Source: Antedon mediterranea
Lineage: Eukaryota > Echinodermata > Crinoidea > Comatulida > Antedonidae
DNA length: 64,000 bases
NCBI RefSeq assembly: GCF_964355755.1
Contig: NC_092672.1
Coordinates: 23,058,501 to 23,122,500 of the forward strand
Direction: 5' to 3'
The notes under the pieces are model-generated. The model worked only from the letters and a program-made list of their open reading frames with translations, searched no databases and had not been told where the DNA came from. Both the position numbers and the translations under genes were made by a program. Shown in pieces: positions 1 to 10,553 of the stretch (positions are counted from its first letter, which is position 1; the number at the start of each line of letters is the position of its first letter).

Positions 1-2238
1 AGGGTGGCAAATGGTAAAGTAGGTCAAGGGATACCAAAATATGTTGAAAATATTAAGTAGGTCAAGTGTTATAACGTTCATAAAAACTAGTTACTTATTC
101 GCCGTAGAGGGCGTAAATGCATAAAATTTTATTGAACTTTGACCGGAAGAAGTAGAGGAGGTCAAGGCTAACATGTTGATGCAATAACCACTCAATTAGA
201 TAGTTATTACATATTAAAATCTGTTTTTAAAAATATTTGTGACTGTCCCTTTAATTCAATTTGAATAAGGAACTAGGAACTAGTAACCAACTTCACAGAC
301 ATAGTATTCAACAGCTTGTAAAAAAATTGGTCAAAAACACATTTTTCGCACAAACTTGCTGTTTTAACATAGCTTAATAGATAAAGGGGAATCAAACGGT
401 GCCCCAGCTCAAAAGGCGCTAGCTATCAGTCTTCTTGTTTAGGAAGAGTCAGAGTAACACATTTTAAGTTTTGTAATATAGATTGGTTTGCTACTCATCA
501 TTATAGTCATTGTTGGTCAATATTTGCCTACTTTTGGGTTATTTAAAATTGGTTATTGATTTTGTCTTTTAAATTTAAATTGTCTTTAAATAAAAGTTAA
601 ATTGTGCGTAGTGCTGCCAATTTGAAAGGTATTCAAATCAATTCTAAGACTGGAAATCGGTTTGGATATCATAGATGAAATACCCCTTGTAGCATTTCAA
701 AGATATCATTTTTGATAAATGAATTTGACAATTATTGAAACCATTAGAGATCAGATGGTCATCAAACTTATATAAATAAAAAATGGAAAAACCAATACAA
801 TAGATCTTTAGTCTGCTTCATGGCATATTTAACTGTCTGCTGACTGCATATTTAAACATTGATGATTGTTAGAATTCAAATTATTAACGGTGGGCTTATA
901 CTTTACATAGGTCTACTTTACTGTGAAAACAGGATGCTGGTCAACTCATCACTAAAATACTTTGATAACAAATAGTATATCAAGACTTAAATATTATGAA
1001 GAGGGAAACTTGAATGCCACTATTATTCCAAAATAGGGATAGGCTGCTGTGTAGTGTTTATATGACATGTTCAGTTTTTAAATTCACTAGTAAATAATAA
1101 ACCTTCTTAGTTTCTGTCTAATAGCATTACTGCTAATGCAGCATATTAAAGTTTAAATTTCTAAATTAGATAATTTATTGTACTATACATCACAGCCACT
1201 GATCATAACTGGGCCCTCTTGGAGACCAGTCTTTGACTGAAGAGGTTGCCCAGTATAAACAAAATATTTTAATTTCAATAATGACACGTCAACCAGTAAT
1301 TTTGATCAAAACAAATTTAAGGCAAATGTACTGTACATTACTTTACATATAGTCTACTCGCCCTAATTTGCTAAACATTTTAGCAGCTAGAAATATTGCC
1401 ACATAATTTTTTTTGGGTAAAAAATGTGTATTTTTTTTTCATCCAATGTTGAGAGTGGCCTAACAACAATGAAATCCATAAATTATAAATAATTACAACA
1501 TTGTTTTTCATATGTATGGACAATGGTGTTTATAACCCTTTAATTAACCCCACATTTCATAGGATACATACTGTACAGTACAAACAATGGCATAGACTCG
1601 ACATTAGGATGTTTTTTCACTGACAGAATTAACTTGGATTTATAGATTCAACAGCAAAGTGAAGTTCTCGTTCATGTTTTATGCCACAAATTCAGACCAC
1701 TGGTTCCTTCTGAGCATGCACAATACAATTGTGTCATCATCTCCAATGAATCTTTGCTTACAAGAAATCAAAGTGGTTCTGAAGCGGGTTGATTTGACAG
1801 ATTTCCATGTTAATTCATTGCTCCTTGCTTATTCTTAGTAATATTGTAATACGTCAACACAACTTCTGTAACACAAGGCAAACTAGTGCTGATCTATTGA
1901 TACTAACACTAAGAAATCTTCTGACAGACTCTGAGTTGGTTTATATCCATTGTTAATCTAATTTGTTTTCATTCTGAATTGTCTGACTTGGCATAACCAT
2001 CTGGTATGCAAATAACCATCTGGTATGCAAACACAATAATCAAAGGAAGTGTCCTCATTATCACATTACCTGTACAAATTGTTGTACTTTATTATTAGGA
2101 ATTTAAAAGAGAAAAAAATGTTACCTTTAAGTTTGTTTTTTTAAATTACAGTATAACAAAGTTTACTAAAATACATTATGACTCTGAGAATAAGAACATG
2201 ATGTTTGGTATGATAATTATCTATACTATGTGAAATAT
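1..2238. other. AT-rich non-coding stretch
   Basis: No convincing coding region is visible. It holds a SINE fragment near 1188-1257 and a 21-bp direct duplication at about 1991-2032 (ending in CATCTGGTATGCAAA). It is probably an intron of the ankyrin-repeat gene or its upstream flank. Confidence 0.5.
1188..1257 (+). repeat. SINE 3'-body fragment
   Basis: These ~70 bp match the reverse complement of 18017-18090, which is part of the complete SINE at 17997-18309. Shared words include GGGCCCTCTTGGAGACCAG (with small differences) and GACTGAAGAGGT. No tRNA-like head is present, so this is a truncated copy lying in the opposite orientation to the 18 kb copy. Confidence 0.7.
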
Positions 2239-2337
2239 AATAACCTCTATGTGCTTAATATTTTAACCCAAGCTGGTCACAACCTCATATGTATGTGCCT
2301 GATCGAGGCAGGATCAGATGTGAATGTTGCAAGCGAT
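2239..2337 (+). CDS. Degenerate ankyrin-repeat exon (one repeat)
   Basis: The 99 bp before the donor GTAAGT at 2338 translate to 33 residues that align with the ankyrin exon at 37878. The match is clearest in the second half (AGHN...CLIEAGSDVNV). The first helix is poor: LYVLN stands where TALHW is expected. The reading ends exactly on a codon (phase 0), as in the other ankyrin exons. The expected acceptor AG at 2237-2238 reads AT, and no good acceptor lies just upstream. An AG at 2271-2272 could start a 65-bp exon, but that would break the phase rule. It may be a decayed exon, an unusually spliced exon, or an exon with another start. The ankyrin relationship is fairly secure, its use is not. 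Confidence 0.5.
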
Positions 2338-3928
2338 GTAAGTCATATATTTAACAAAATATTTTACTTTTTTTTCCAATTTAAAAAGTCTAGATTAATT
2401 TTTCACAAAATCTACAAATTGGAGTAGTAAAGATTTTGTCTGATCTAATGTTGTAATTATAGTTACAAAATTTTCACTCATCTTAAACCTTATTCATTAT
2501 TTTAATGATTTACATTAATACATATACAACAAATACAATACATTAGTTTATATTTTTGAATGACAGGTTTGCCAAATATAATTGTGGCACATTTCAACAA
2601 ATTACTGCATATAATTACTGTAGATAAAACCAAAGTACATTTGCTCATAAGAGCATTAATCGTTCTACGGAATGTGCCTTGAAAGCTTTGGTCTTTGCTC
2701 TATCGTCCTACTGTACCCCATTGCTTGTTGTAGTATAATATCCCACTACCCGGCCTGTGTTAACTATAAAGGCATCCATGTCTAATTCATATGTTATATT
2801 TACCTGTTTCAAATGAAAAAAATGGATAGCTAAATTGTTTTAAATTTAAAGAAATGCAGAGAATAATTTGCAAGCATCATAATTATACAGTATTTGAACA
2901 TAATGAACATAACTACCTAAAAGGTAGTCTTCTTTATTGTACCTTTTTAATATCCTAGATGTGGGTAAAGTACTTTAGAAGAATCCTCTCTCACTTCTCA
3001 TCTGTTGTGTTGGCATACATATTTTATTTGTTTTATTCTTTGACTTTATTTATATATTATCTTTCATTTACATTTAAGCATGCCTAGCCATTATTTGAAA
3101 ACATTTTCTTATCTTATTTTATGCAATGTTATTAATTATATTCTTCAATTTAAAGTTATGATGTTGATGTTTTCAACAACAGCTAGCTATAGAAAGAAAG
3201 TTGATTGAATATAATTATATGTAAATTTTTCAGAAAATTCAGTCGATGATCACTGGTTTAAAAAAAATATAAATTTAATACAGTATTTAAAATGAATTAA
3301 TGAAAAAAATTATGTATTTCTTCAATGGCTGCAAATGGTAACTGGCTGCAGACCTCTTAATTTATTTTAAAGTCAGGTTTTTCAAAATGTACCCAACTTT
3401 GTCAATAAATGATCCAATATTGTGAAATAAGTAAATTTATTCTAATTTTAGCTTTTAATTATGTGAAAATCAGTCTCATACTTAGTAACTTTATTAAAAT
3501 TAAAGAAAAGATTGACATGATTATTTTTTTTATCACGAGAGCATAACGGTGTATTACTACTAGCAAGTTTTTAAAGGAAATAATGTTCCTCAAATTGTCT
3601 AGACTATAAAACAAGTCCTATAGTATAACAATTTGTCCTGATCAATTTTAAATTTGAGTGTTAAATAAAACTTGTCTGCTAAATCTAAAACTTAGTTTTC
3701 TTCATCTCTCTAAAATAAAACATTGTTTGAATGCCTTTCTGATGAATTTGACAGTAAAACAAATGTAATGTCATTGCAAACCATTGTTTATATCACCATG
3801 GTTATAAGGACAGTTTTAAAGAAAACTGAATAGGCCAAATTTGTTTTGTTACGTTTTGTGTCCAGGATTTGAATGTACAAAATATGTGAAAGATGGTCGT
3901 ACAGCCCAGATGTGTTTACATACCATAG
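2338..3928. other. Intron-like AT-rich sequence
   Basis: It follows a canonical donor (GTAAGT). There are long A/T runs and no open frames of note. I see nothing functional here. Confidence 0.5.
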
Positions 3929-4790
3929 GCCCTGTTTCTGCTGCCAATCCCAAATATACCGTATAAACATACCGTATAAATATACCGTATATATACCGTA
4001 TATGAAATTCGTGCACCGTTTCCGCTGCACATACTTCGTGGGTGGGCTGTAAAAAAAGTTGGCTTTCATTACCCAAAATGCATTTTGTGAGACGGAAGTA
4101 TGGATTGACCTAGAGTCTCGTGTAGTGAGGTTACATGACAAAAACAAAACAATGATGGTTTCTCAAAACGTCTTAGCATTGCTTTCTATTTTAAATCTAA
4201 TGATCAGAAGTGGCGACGAATTTACATCGCACAAACAATCTAGAAATGTAGAATGAGCATTGACTACAGTACATCCATGCAAAGAAGACGACGGCATTTG
4301 CCGATAACATTGGCGTTATTAAGTCTACCACAAATTCTGCTTTTATTTTGTTTGAGATACTTTTGTAAATCTCGGTACCTCTTCTGTTGCCATGTAGTCT
4401 CCCCCCAACCTTCGCTTCTCCCCACAATTGAATTGCAAAAATAGTTATTTCTTCAGTCCACATTGATATTTTGATCTGTTGCTTGCTTATTATACACGTG
4501 TGTGTCAATGCAGCAGAAAAACCAAACAAACGCGTCACGCTCTGTTAGTTTTTGAGCTCGTGTCATGGGCCGGGTCACATATACGGTATATTTTGATTGC
4601 AGCAGAAACGGGGTACGAAATATACAGTACGGTATATTTTGGAATATACCGTATAATATCCACAAACGATGGGGATATTTATGCGGTATATATACCGCAT
4701 ATATATACGGTATATTTTTTATGAGACCCATTTCTGCTGCCAAAAAATATACCGTATATAAAATATACCGTATATATACGGTATATGAGT
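3929..4790. repeat. Palindrome-rich TATACCGTATA cluster, probable foldback/MITE
   Basis: At least a dozen ATACCGTATA or TATACGGTATA words occur in both orientations. A word TTTCTGCTGCC recurs: in GGCCCTGTTTCTGCTGCCAA at 3929, inverted as GCAGCAGAAACGGGG at about 4599-4613, and direct at about 4730-4741. The 3929 and 4613 ends look like a terminal inverted-repeat pair. The short open frames here are by-products of the palindromes. No target duplication was identified with confidence. Confidence 0.6.
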
Positions 4791-5424
4791 GCGTAATACT
4801 GTAAATGCTTTATTTTAATTTTTTTTATTACCATTAAAATATACAATGTAGCTAATAGATTAAAAAGTCACCCATCTTCAAAATTTGATTATAAAGGAAA
4901 AGTAAAATTAATTAACATTTTGTTTTTATTTATTTTATCTTCTTCTATCTTATTCTATGATTTATATATACTATAGCTGGTGTATCTGTCAGTGTTCTTT
5001 CTTCTTTTTTTAATTAAAAAATGCCCTTTTGCAGCAATGTCAAATGATCAAAGCTAAACATAATTGTCAAAAAATAATAATTATATAAGATAGTTAACCT
5101 TTCCACCTGTAATTACTTAATTACAAGCTTAATTACAAGCTTTCTTATTCATCAAAATCATCACTAAGTTTGTTTACACTTGATATACTTTCTATAATGT
5201 AAATTATAATATTTTAAGCACTATTAGTTATTTCAAATTTACATGGAATAATACAGTTATTTATTAATCAATAATACTCCTCACACTTAAATTTTATTAA
5301 TAGTGTACTGTAATTTAATAATATTGATAATATGCCAAACTGTTAAGTTAAATTGAGATTTGCTATTCTCTTTTAAAAAACCCCAATATATTCTATAGGC
5401 TAAATCATTCATAATTGATTGTAT
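4791..5424. other. AT-rich intron-like sequence
   Basis: Only A/T-rich sequence and simple local repeats such as the doubled TTAATTACAAGC near 5120-5140. No gene or element was recognised. Confidence 0.4.
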
Positions 5425-6886
5425 TTTTTAGTGTATTCAAACTTTATTTGATCATCATCAGGAATGATGATAAAATGTAAGCATTATTGTTAATATTATG
5501 GAATGCTTTATTAAATAGGTATTCAGCAGTGATCATCATTGCTTTGCACAGTCTGTAATATAATTAAAATGATTCCATCTTCTATCATTGTTTTATTTAT
5601 TCATCTTCTTCATCATTATAAGACCATAACAAACTCGTTTAAATATAAATCTACCCACTGTAATGTTGGTGTTGCTACAGTTTTTCATATTTTAGGACAA
5701 TGACAGATTATCAATGCTTATCTTTATAGCATTCATTCAAGTATAAGCAATAATGTCAACAGTATATTATTTGGAAATCACAATATAAAAAGATCAACTT
5801 TAATCATTTTGTAAAGTTTAATATTTCTTAACAGACTGTTCATTCTTTTAAATTAAATTTTAAATTCAAACATAAATTTATCCACAAAATATCAATTATT
5901 AAAAATAAACTTAAAACTCTAATCGTGCCTTAAGTTGATCATTTACACTATTTTAACTAAAATAAATACCGGTAACTTAAATTTAAAGTTTAGTTAGCAA
6001 AGTTCAAAAGGATGAACTAAAACACCTAATAAAAACCATAAAAGAGGCTACGAGGATGCTTGTTTTTCTTGTCTTATCATTATTGAATGAATGTTATTGA
6101 ATAAATGTTATTGAATTGAATTCACAGCCTACACATACAATAATATACAATAATGACAAAATTTGATGTTTAAATTAAGTTTAACTAAACATGAAAAACT
6201 ACGATGTGTATTCCATGCGTACTGTACACCCATTTTTTATTGTTGCAAAGTTTCAAAATGACGCAATGAACTTTACTCCGTCCATTGGATTGAATGTTAA
6301 ATTAACCAAATATAAGTCCCGATAATGAACAGAACAGAGTATGCTCAGTATACTGTGCATAAGCATGCGCAGATTAATATTTTGTGTAGATTACCGTCCC
6401 CCCTTCGTCTACCCTCCTGTCATCATAAAGTCACTAGTAGGTTTTATTGTAAATTAACAGCACACTACGTGCAACAGCTAATACAGTAGTACTAATCATT
6501 GTCAGTATTTTCATTTTTGTTGTAAATGTATAGTCAACAGAGACCTCTTAGAATCAGGCTTCTGAGTCATGTTAGTCATATATTCTACTCATTCACCTTT
6601 TACCAAAAATTTGGGATTTTTAAAATGTCTTTCTTTCCATCATATATATTCATTTAGGACTGACAATTTCATTCTTATAGTTTCATTCTACTGTAAAACA
6701 ATAATACTCTCTTTGTCATTACATTCAGCCTCTTACATTAACATTCAAATTAATTCAGAATAAACACATTTGGATGATGAAGCCTAAAAAAAAAAAACCA
6801 GAATAACTAAAATACAAATAAATTTTGATTTTTATATACATTACTTATACTACCTTTTATAGGTATAAACATACAGTGCTAGTTAA

Positions 6887-8585
6887 AGGGGATTCTGGGT
6901 TTAAAATTGCTTTTAAACATCGTTTATTTATTAAATAACAAATATTATAACAATAGACATGTCAGAATGAAGAAGTAATAATGAGAAATTAAAAAAATTA
7001 AATTTCATATACATTTTAGTTTAAATTCATGCAAAGTCTGTTTTTCAGCAGCTTAGGGAAGCTCATTAATATTCATGAGATATTCACAAAATCACGTCAT
7101 CAGTGGATTCCAAACTTGCGACGTCATGTACGTTGTGTTTGTTGACTAATTTACATCTCTCTCCCTTGTCAAACGATGACCACCCGATCATTGTGAAATA
7201 CATTTTTTGTAGATTTTCTAAGCTAGGCCTAAGTGTAATAACAGTAGCATATATTTATTTGACATTTAATGAAATACAAAATTTAGTACAGATCATGGAG
7301 TCATAAATTATACTATTTTTATACCTCTATAGCAGGGAATAATTTCGCCAGTGTAGCATAGCAAAAAGCTATACAAAACAACCTTAGCAAAAAATACAAT
7401 ACAAAACTATGTTCTTGACTAAAAAATCAGTTTGATTAGCAATTTTGCTAAACAAAATTTTCAAATGAAATTTTTCCCTGCTATAGTACAGATCGTATTC
7501 GGCTTCACGTACTAGCCTAAATCATTTTTTTTATGGGTGAGAGCCATTCTGACTAGGGATTCCATGCCACAATGGATGGCTACGTTAAAACATGGGGCCT
7601 ATGGGCCTAGCTAGCCTACTAAACGATTGGCCCATAAATAACAAAACTCAGTGGATTCCAAACCCATCCTATCAACCAAACTCAATAATAAACAATATAA
7701 CCTAAAACGTTCTACAAAATCGGCTGTAAATATTGAGGCAAAACAAGGTCCAATTGCCGTCCGCACGTATGGTGTCTCGATCGTCTAGTAGGCTTAAAAT
7801 AGTTTACTCTCCTAAATAGCGGATACTGCATCAAGCAAGTAGACCTAGTAGGAAGGAGACCTAGCCGATCCGGCCCAGTTAAAAATTGAGCTAGCTAGTG
7901 TAGTAGACCCTATGCGAATTGATACTACCAGTCCTTTTACTAGGCTACACTTGTTAAAATTAGCAATACTTATGTTTACAAATATTCCAACTCTCTCATT
8001 CGAGCTATATTATCTATACCATTCCGGTAGGTCGAATCGACCTTCAATCAAATACTGTACATCGTTCATGTTGTGATTATAGACGGGGTATACTCGACCC
8101 GACCAGTTTGGTATTGTATACTGTATCTGCTTATCACGTGACGATGCCAGGAATGGGCAGAGAGCACGTTTATCGTCTCGCTCAGAAGGAATGTACAGAC
8201 GTTACGCTTCATTGATTTTTAAGGGTTTTTCCCTATTGTCAGTGCGAAAATCGGCAAACGTAAACTGAATCTCCAAATGATTTTACACAATTGTGATGAA
8301 TTTTCATAGAAAATTGACATTATAAATGGGAAGACCGACTAAAATTACATCAGATAAGCATAATTTTACAAAAGTAGTTGATATGGTTAATGATAACGAG
8401 TCGTCGGAAGATCGACCATTTCACAAATTTTCCTATTCTGTAACAGTGTCATATCGCCGTAGCTTCACTTCACAGCCTTCATTCTGCTTCACCGCTCACT
8501 TTATAATAAGTGAAACTTTTACCGTTCAAGAGACAAACAATTATATTTTATTTTTTACTATTAATTTTAAACCCGGAACCCCGCT
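6887..8585. mobile_element. Non-autonomous DNA transposon with TTAA target duplication
   Basis: Left end AGGGGATTCTGGGTTTAAAA and right end (read inward) AGCGGGGTTCCGGGTTTAAA form imperfect terminal inverted repeats of about 22 bp. TTAA lies on both sides (6883-6886 and 8586-8589). TTAA duplication is typical of piggyBac and Kolobok superfamilies; no transposase was recognised to choose between them. An 87-codon frame at 8326-8589 runs into the right TIR and has no recognised domain. A smaller CAGGGAA element (7333-7480) is nested inside. Copies B and C of the surrounding duplication lack this insertion. Confidence 0.75.
7333..7480. mobile_element. Small MITE with CAGGGAA/TTCCCTG termini
   Basis: The 148-bp unit starts CAGGGAATAATTTCGCCAG and ends GAAATTTTTCCCTG. 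CTATAG flanks both sides and is itself palindromic, so it could be either target duplication or TIR. A second copy lies in inverted orientation at 37036-37210. The internal sequence shares AGCATAGCAAAAAGCTATAC-like words. hAT-type ends are possible but not shown. Confidence 0.7.
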
Positions 8586-9047
8586 TTAAAAGTAAATAAT
8601 AGTCAACCAGAAATAAAACTTGGTTTACTAAAGCTTTGGTTGCCAACGCAATGTAGGCGCTACGCAAGTGAGTAGTTGACCAATAACAAGCAACAGTTCC
8701 GATAATCCATCACATTGTGATTGGTCAATTTGCTTGATTTAATTTACAAAAAAATTGGATAGACTACAGACAAATGGACAGACTAAATGTTGGGACAAAC
8801 AAACTTATTACATGCAATTATTACTCAGTAATCACCTCTGTAGTCCCATGGGTTTTCTTTTATATAGTTATTGATTACACTGCCTTAAAATATTCTTTAA
8901 ATAATAATTGTGTAAATGAATTTGACCAGGACCTTTACCATGCCAATCCATATCAATACTTTGAGTTACAATTGTAGAAATATATATATTGATATTCATT
9001 TGTAGCTATACACTTATAGGCTTCATTATCTTAAGATTATTAGAGTA

Positions 9048-9220
9048 TGCGTAACAGCAGTTGATCATACGCACTGTTTATATTTTGTGTGGTGAAACGA
9101 GTACAGGGGTAGGCCTATAGCTACAGCAGTATGATCGTAATCACTGTTTATATTTTATGTGGTGTAGTAGGTACAGGGGTAGTCCTATGCTACAGCAGTA
9201 TGATCATAATCACTATAGGG
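9048..9220. repeat. Short tandem duplication, ~70-73 bp period
   Basis: Units start near 9048, 9121 and 9190. Each carries ACAGCAGT..GATCATA and, in the first two, CACTGTTTATATTTT and GTACAGGGGTAG. A related piece recurs at about 9548-9606. Function unknown. Confidence 0.6.
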
Positions 9221-9247
9221 CTGGAAGTCATTCAAATATATAGGGTT

Positions 9248-9344
9248 GTAATTGTATTAAACTACTGTGGAGTAGGGAATAGGGCAAAACATCTGACTCA
9301 ACTCCCTGACGCAAAGCTACTCCACAGTAGTTTAATACAATTAC
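9248..9344. repeat. Perfect 27-bp inverted repeat (stem-loop)
   Basis: 9248-9274 (GTAATTGTATTAAACTACTG...) is the exact reverse complement of 9318-9344. The 43-bp loop contains a GGGCAAAACATCTGA word that recurs near 9514. It is probably the core of a small foldback element. Confidence 0.8.
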
Positions 9345-9382
9345 GCTGCATACTTGGGCTCGAATCTAACCACTAGCCATCA

Positions 9383-9454
9383 GCGCAAGTGGTCAGAGGT
9401 ATGAACGGCAGGCTAGTGATCTGGAGGTCGTGGGTTCGACTCCCACCCAAGAAC
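9383..9454 (+). repeat. tRNA-derived sequence (SINE-head-like)
   Basis: It has a B-box GGGTTCGACTCCCACC and an A-box-like AAGTGGTCAGAGG at suitable spacing. I could not fold a good anticodon stem, and the acceptor ends do not pair. It resembles tRNA-derived SINE heads more than a functional tRNA. Confidence 0.4.
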
Positions 9455-9997
9455 TTTTTTCGCAAGTATTCTCAAATGTACTTAGTATGAAGTACAAATG
9501 ACGTCAGAGTAGGGCAAAACATCTGAACAATCATTCAAATATACCAAATTCTATATTGTGTGGTGTCTGGTACAGGGGTATGACTACATCAGTATGGTCA
9601 TACTCGCTTAGTGCTTAGTATGTGACCTGATTTTAGTGAAGGTGACAAAGTCACATTCCTCAAATATGTATCATGTTCAAAGAGACTTTAATACCATATA
9701 GCCATAACATCTTTATTATTTTGTCTGTTTTTGTTATTGCATGCATCCATACATATGGGGAATAGAAAGTGACCGCAATTAGGGCGAGGCGCCTGGGGGT
9801 AATGAGGTATCAAACTGACTGATTGTACTGTGAAGTTTTAAACTATAAATTGTAACAGGTATTCTGTACTTACTAGTATAAGATATGTTTTTATTCAACT
9901 GTGATATTTTATGTAAAGGTTGTCATTTTGTTTTTTGTTTTATTATTAACAAAAATGTGCATTTCTCTAACATATTTATTTTTAAAATGTTAAATAG

Positions 9998-10096
9998 AAT
10001 GGCGCAACAGCATTGCATTGGGGTGCAGTAATTGGTCATGTTGATGTCTGCCAAATGTTGGTAGACATGGCAGCAGCAGTGGACCAACAAAATAAT
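9998..10096 (+). CDS. Ankyrin-repeat exon (one repeat, 33 codons)
   Basis: The acceptor ...TAAATAG precedes AAT GGC, and the exon runs 99 bp to the donor GTAAGTC at 10097. It is phase 0 at both ends. The 33 residues form one repeat: NGATALHWGAVIGHVDVCQM in the first part, then LVDMAAAVDQQNN. The TALH turn, the G-H between the helices and the LL-type second helix are all visible. Ankyrin repeats are protein-binding modules, and here one exon equals one repeat. It should splice to exons such as 37878-37976 on the same strand. The full protein and its name cannot be given from this window. Confidence 0.88.
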
Positions 10097-10553
10097 GTAA
10101 GTCATAAATTAATTTTTGTATTGAGAACCATTCAGGATCAGAATCCTAAATTTTATTCTTCATCTTCCTCACCCCTAGAGGAATGTTGCAGCGCCCATGT
10201 GGCGGCTCTATATTGCTCTGTGCATAACAACTTCGTATCTGTTTGCAGATGGTTTTTTTCATCAAATAAGTTTTACTGGATGCTGGAATAGCAAATTGAG
10301 CACCATATATTCACAAATTTCTTATGTGGAAATAATCGTATCTTGGAGTAAATCGCAGTTGTTTTTCTTGTTGTTTCCTGAAGTTCAGCTAGGCCCTGCT
10401 TGTGCCTTTATTGTTTTAATTCAAACTCATCACTGCCCAAGAACAATGGTCTACTAGCATCAGTGGGAAGCTAGCCCTGTACTTTCAATCTGACTGTGCA
10501 TATTGTTATGTAAATGACCTTGTACACCTCATGCTTGAAGATCTGCTGTTGTC
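10097..10553. other. Intron start and probable 5' region of the LINE
   Basis: After the donor GTAAGT the sequence becomes less AT-rich from about 10170, consistent with the 5' untranslated region of the LINE whose ORF starts at 10554. The exact 5' junction could not be set because no empty copy exists in the window. Confidence 0.4.

Larger units (their letters stand above)
5425..9080 (+). repeat. Segmental duplication, copy A
   Basis: It matches 42835-45515 (copy B) and 59120-64000 (copy C) in the same orientation. Anchors are AGCAAAGTTCAAAAGGATGA (about 5998), TACCAAAAATTTGGGATTTT (about 6601) and AATAGTCAACCAGAAATAAA (about 8597). The match to C starts near 5425, the match to B only near 5984. 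Copy A alone contains the TTAA-flanked element at 6887-8585, and it lacks the foldback MITE found in B and C. Confidence 0.85.

Noticed and set aside
3788-4804. Several overlapping short ORFs on both strands
   Set aside because: They arise from the TATACCGTATA palindromes and change frame with each repeat.
6569-6763. 64-codon ORF conserved at 6569 and 44349
   Set aside because: It is shared only because the whole segment is duplicated. Copy C has indels, and no motif or translation signal supports it.
10013-10291. Open frame after the ankyrin exon with an ankyrin-like phrase (AHVAALYCSVHNN)
   Set aside because: It lies beyond a strong GTAAGT donor, lacks a clear repeat consensus in its second half and merges into the probable 5' region of the LINE. 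I treat the likeness as chance.
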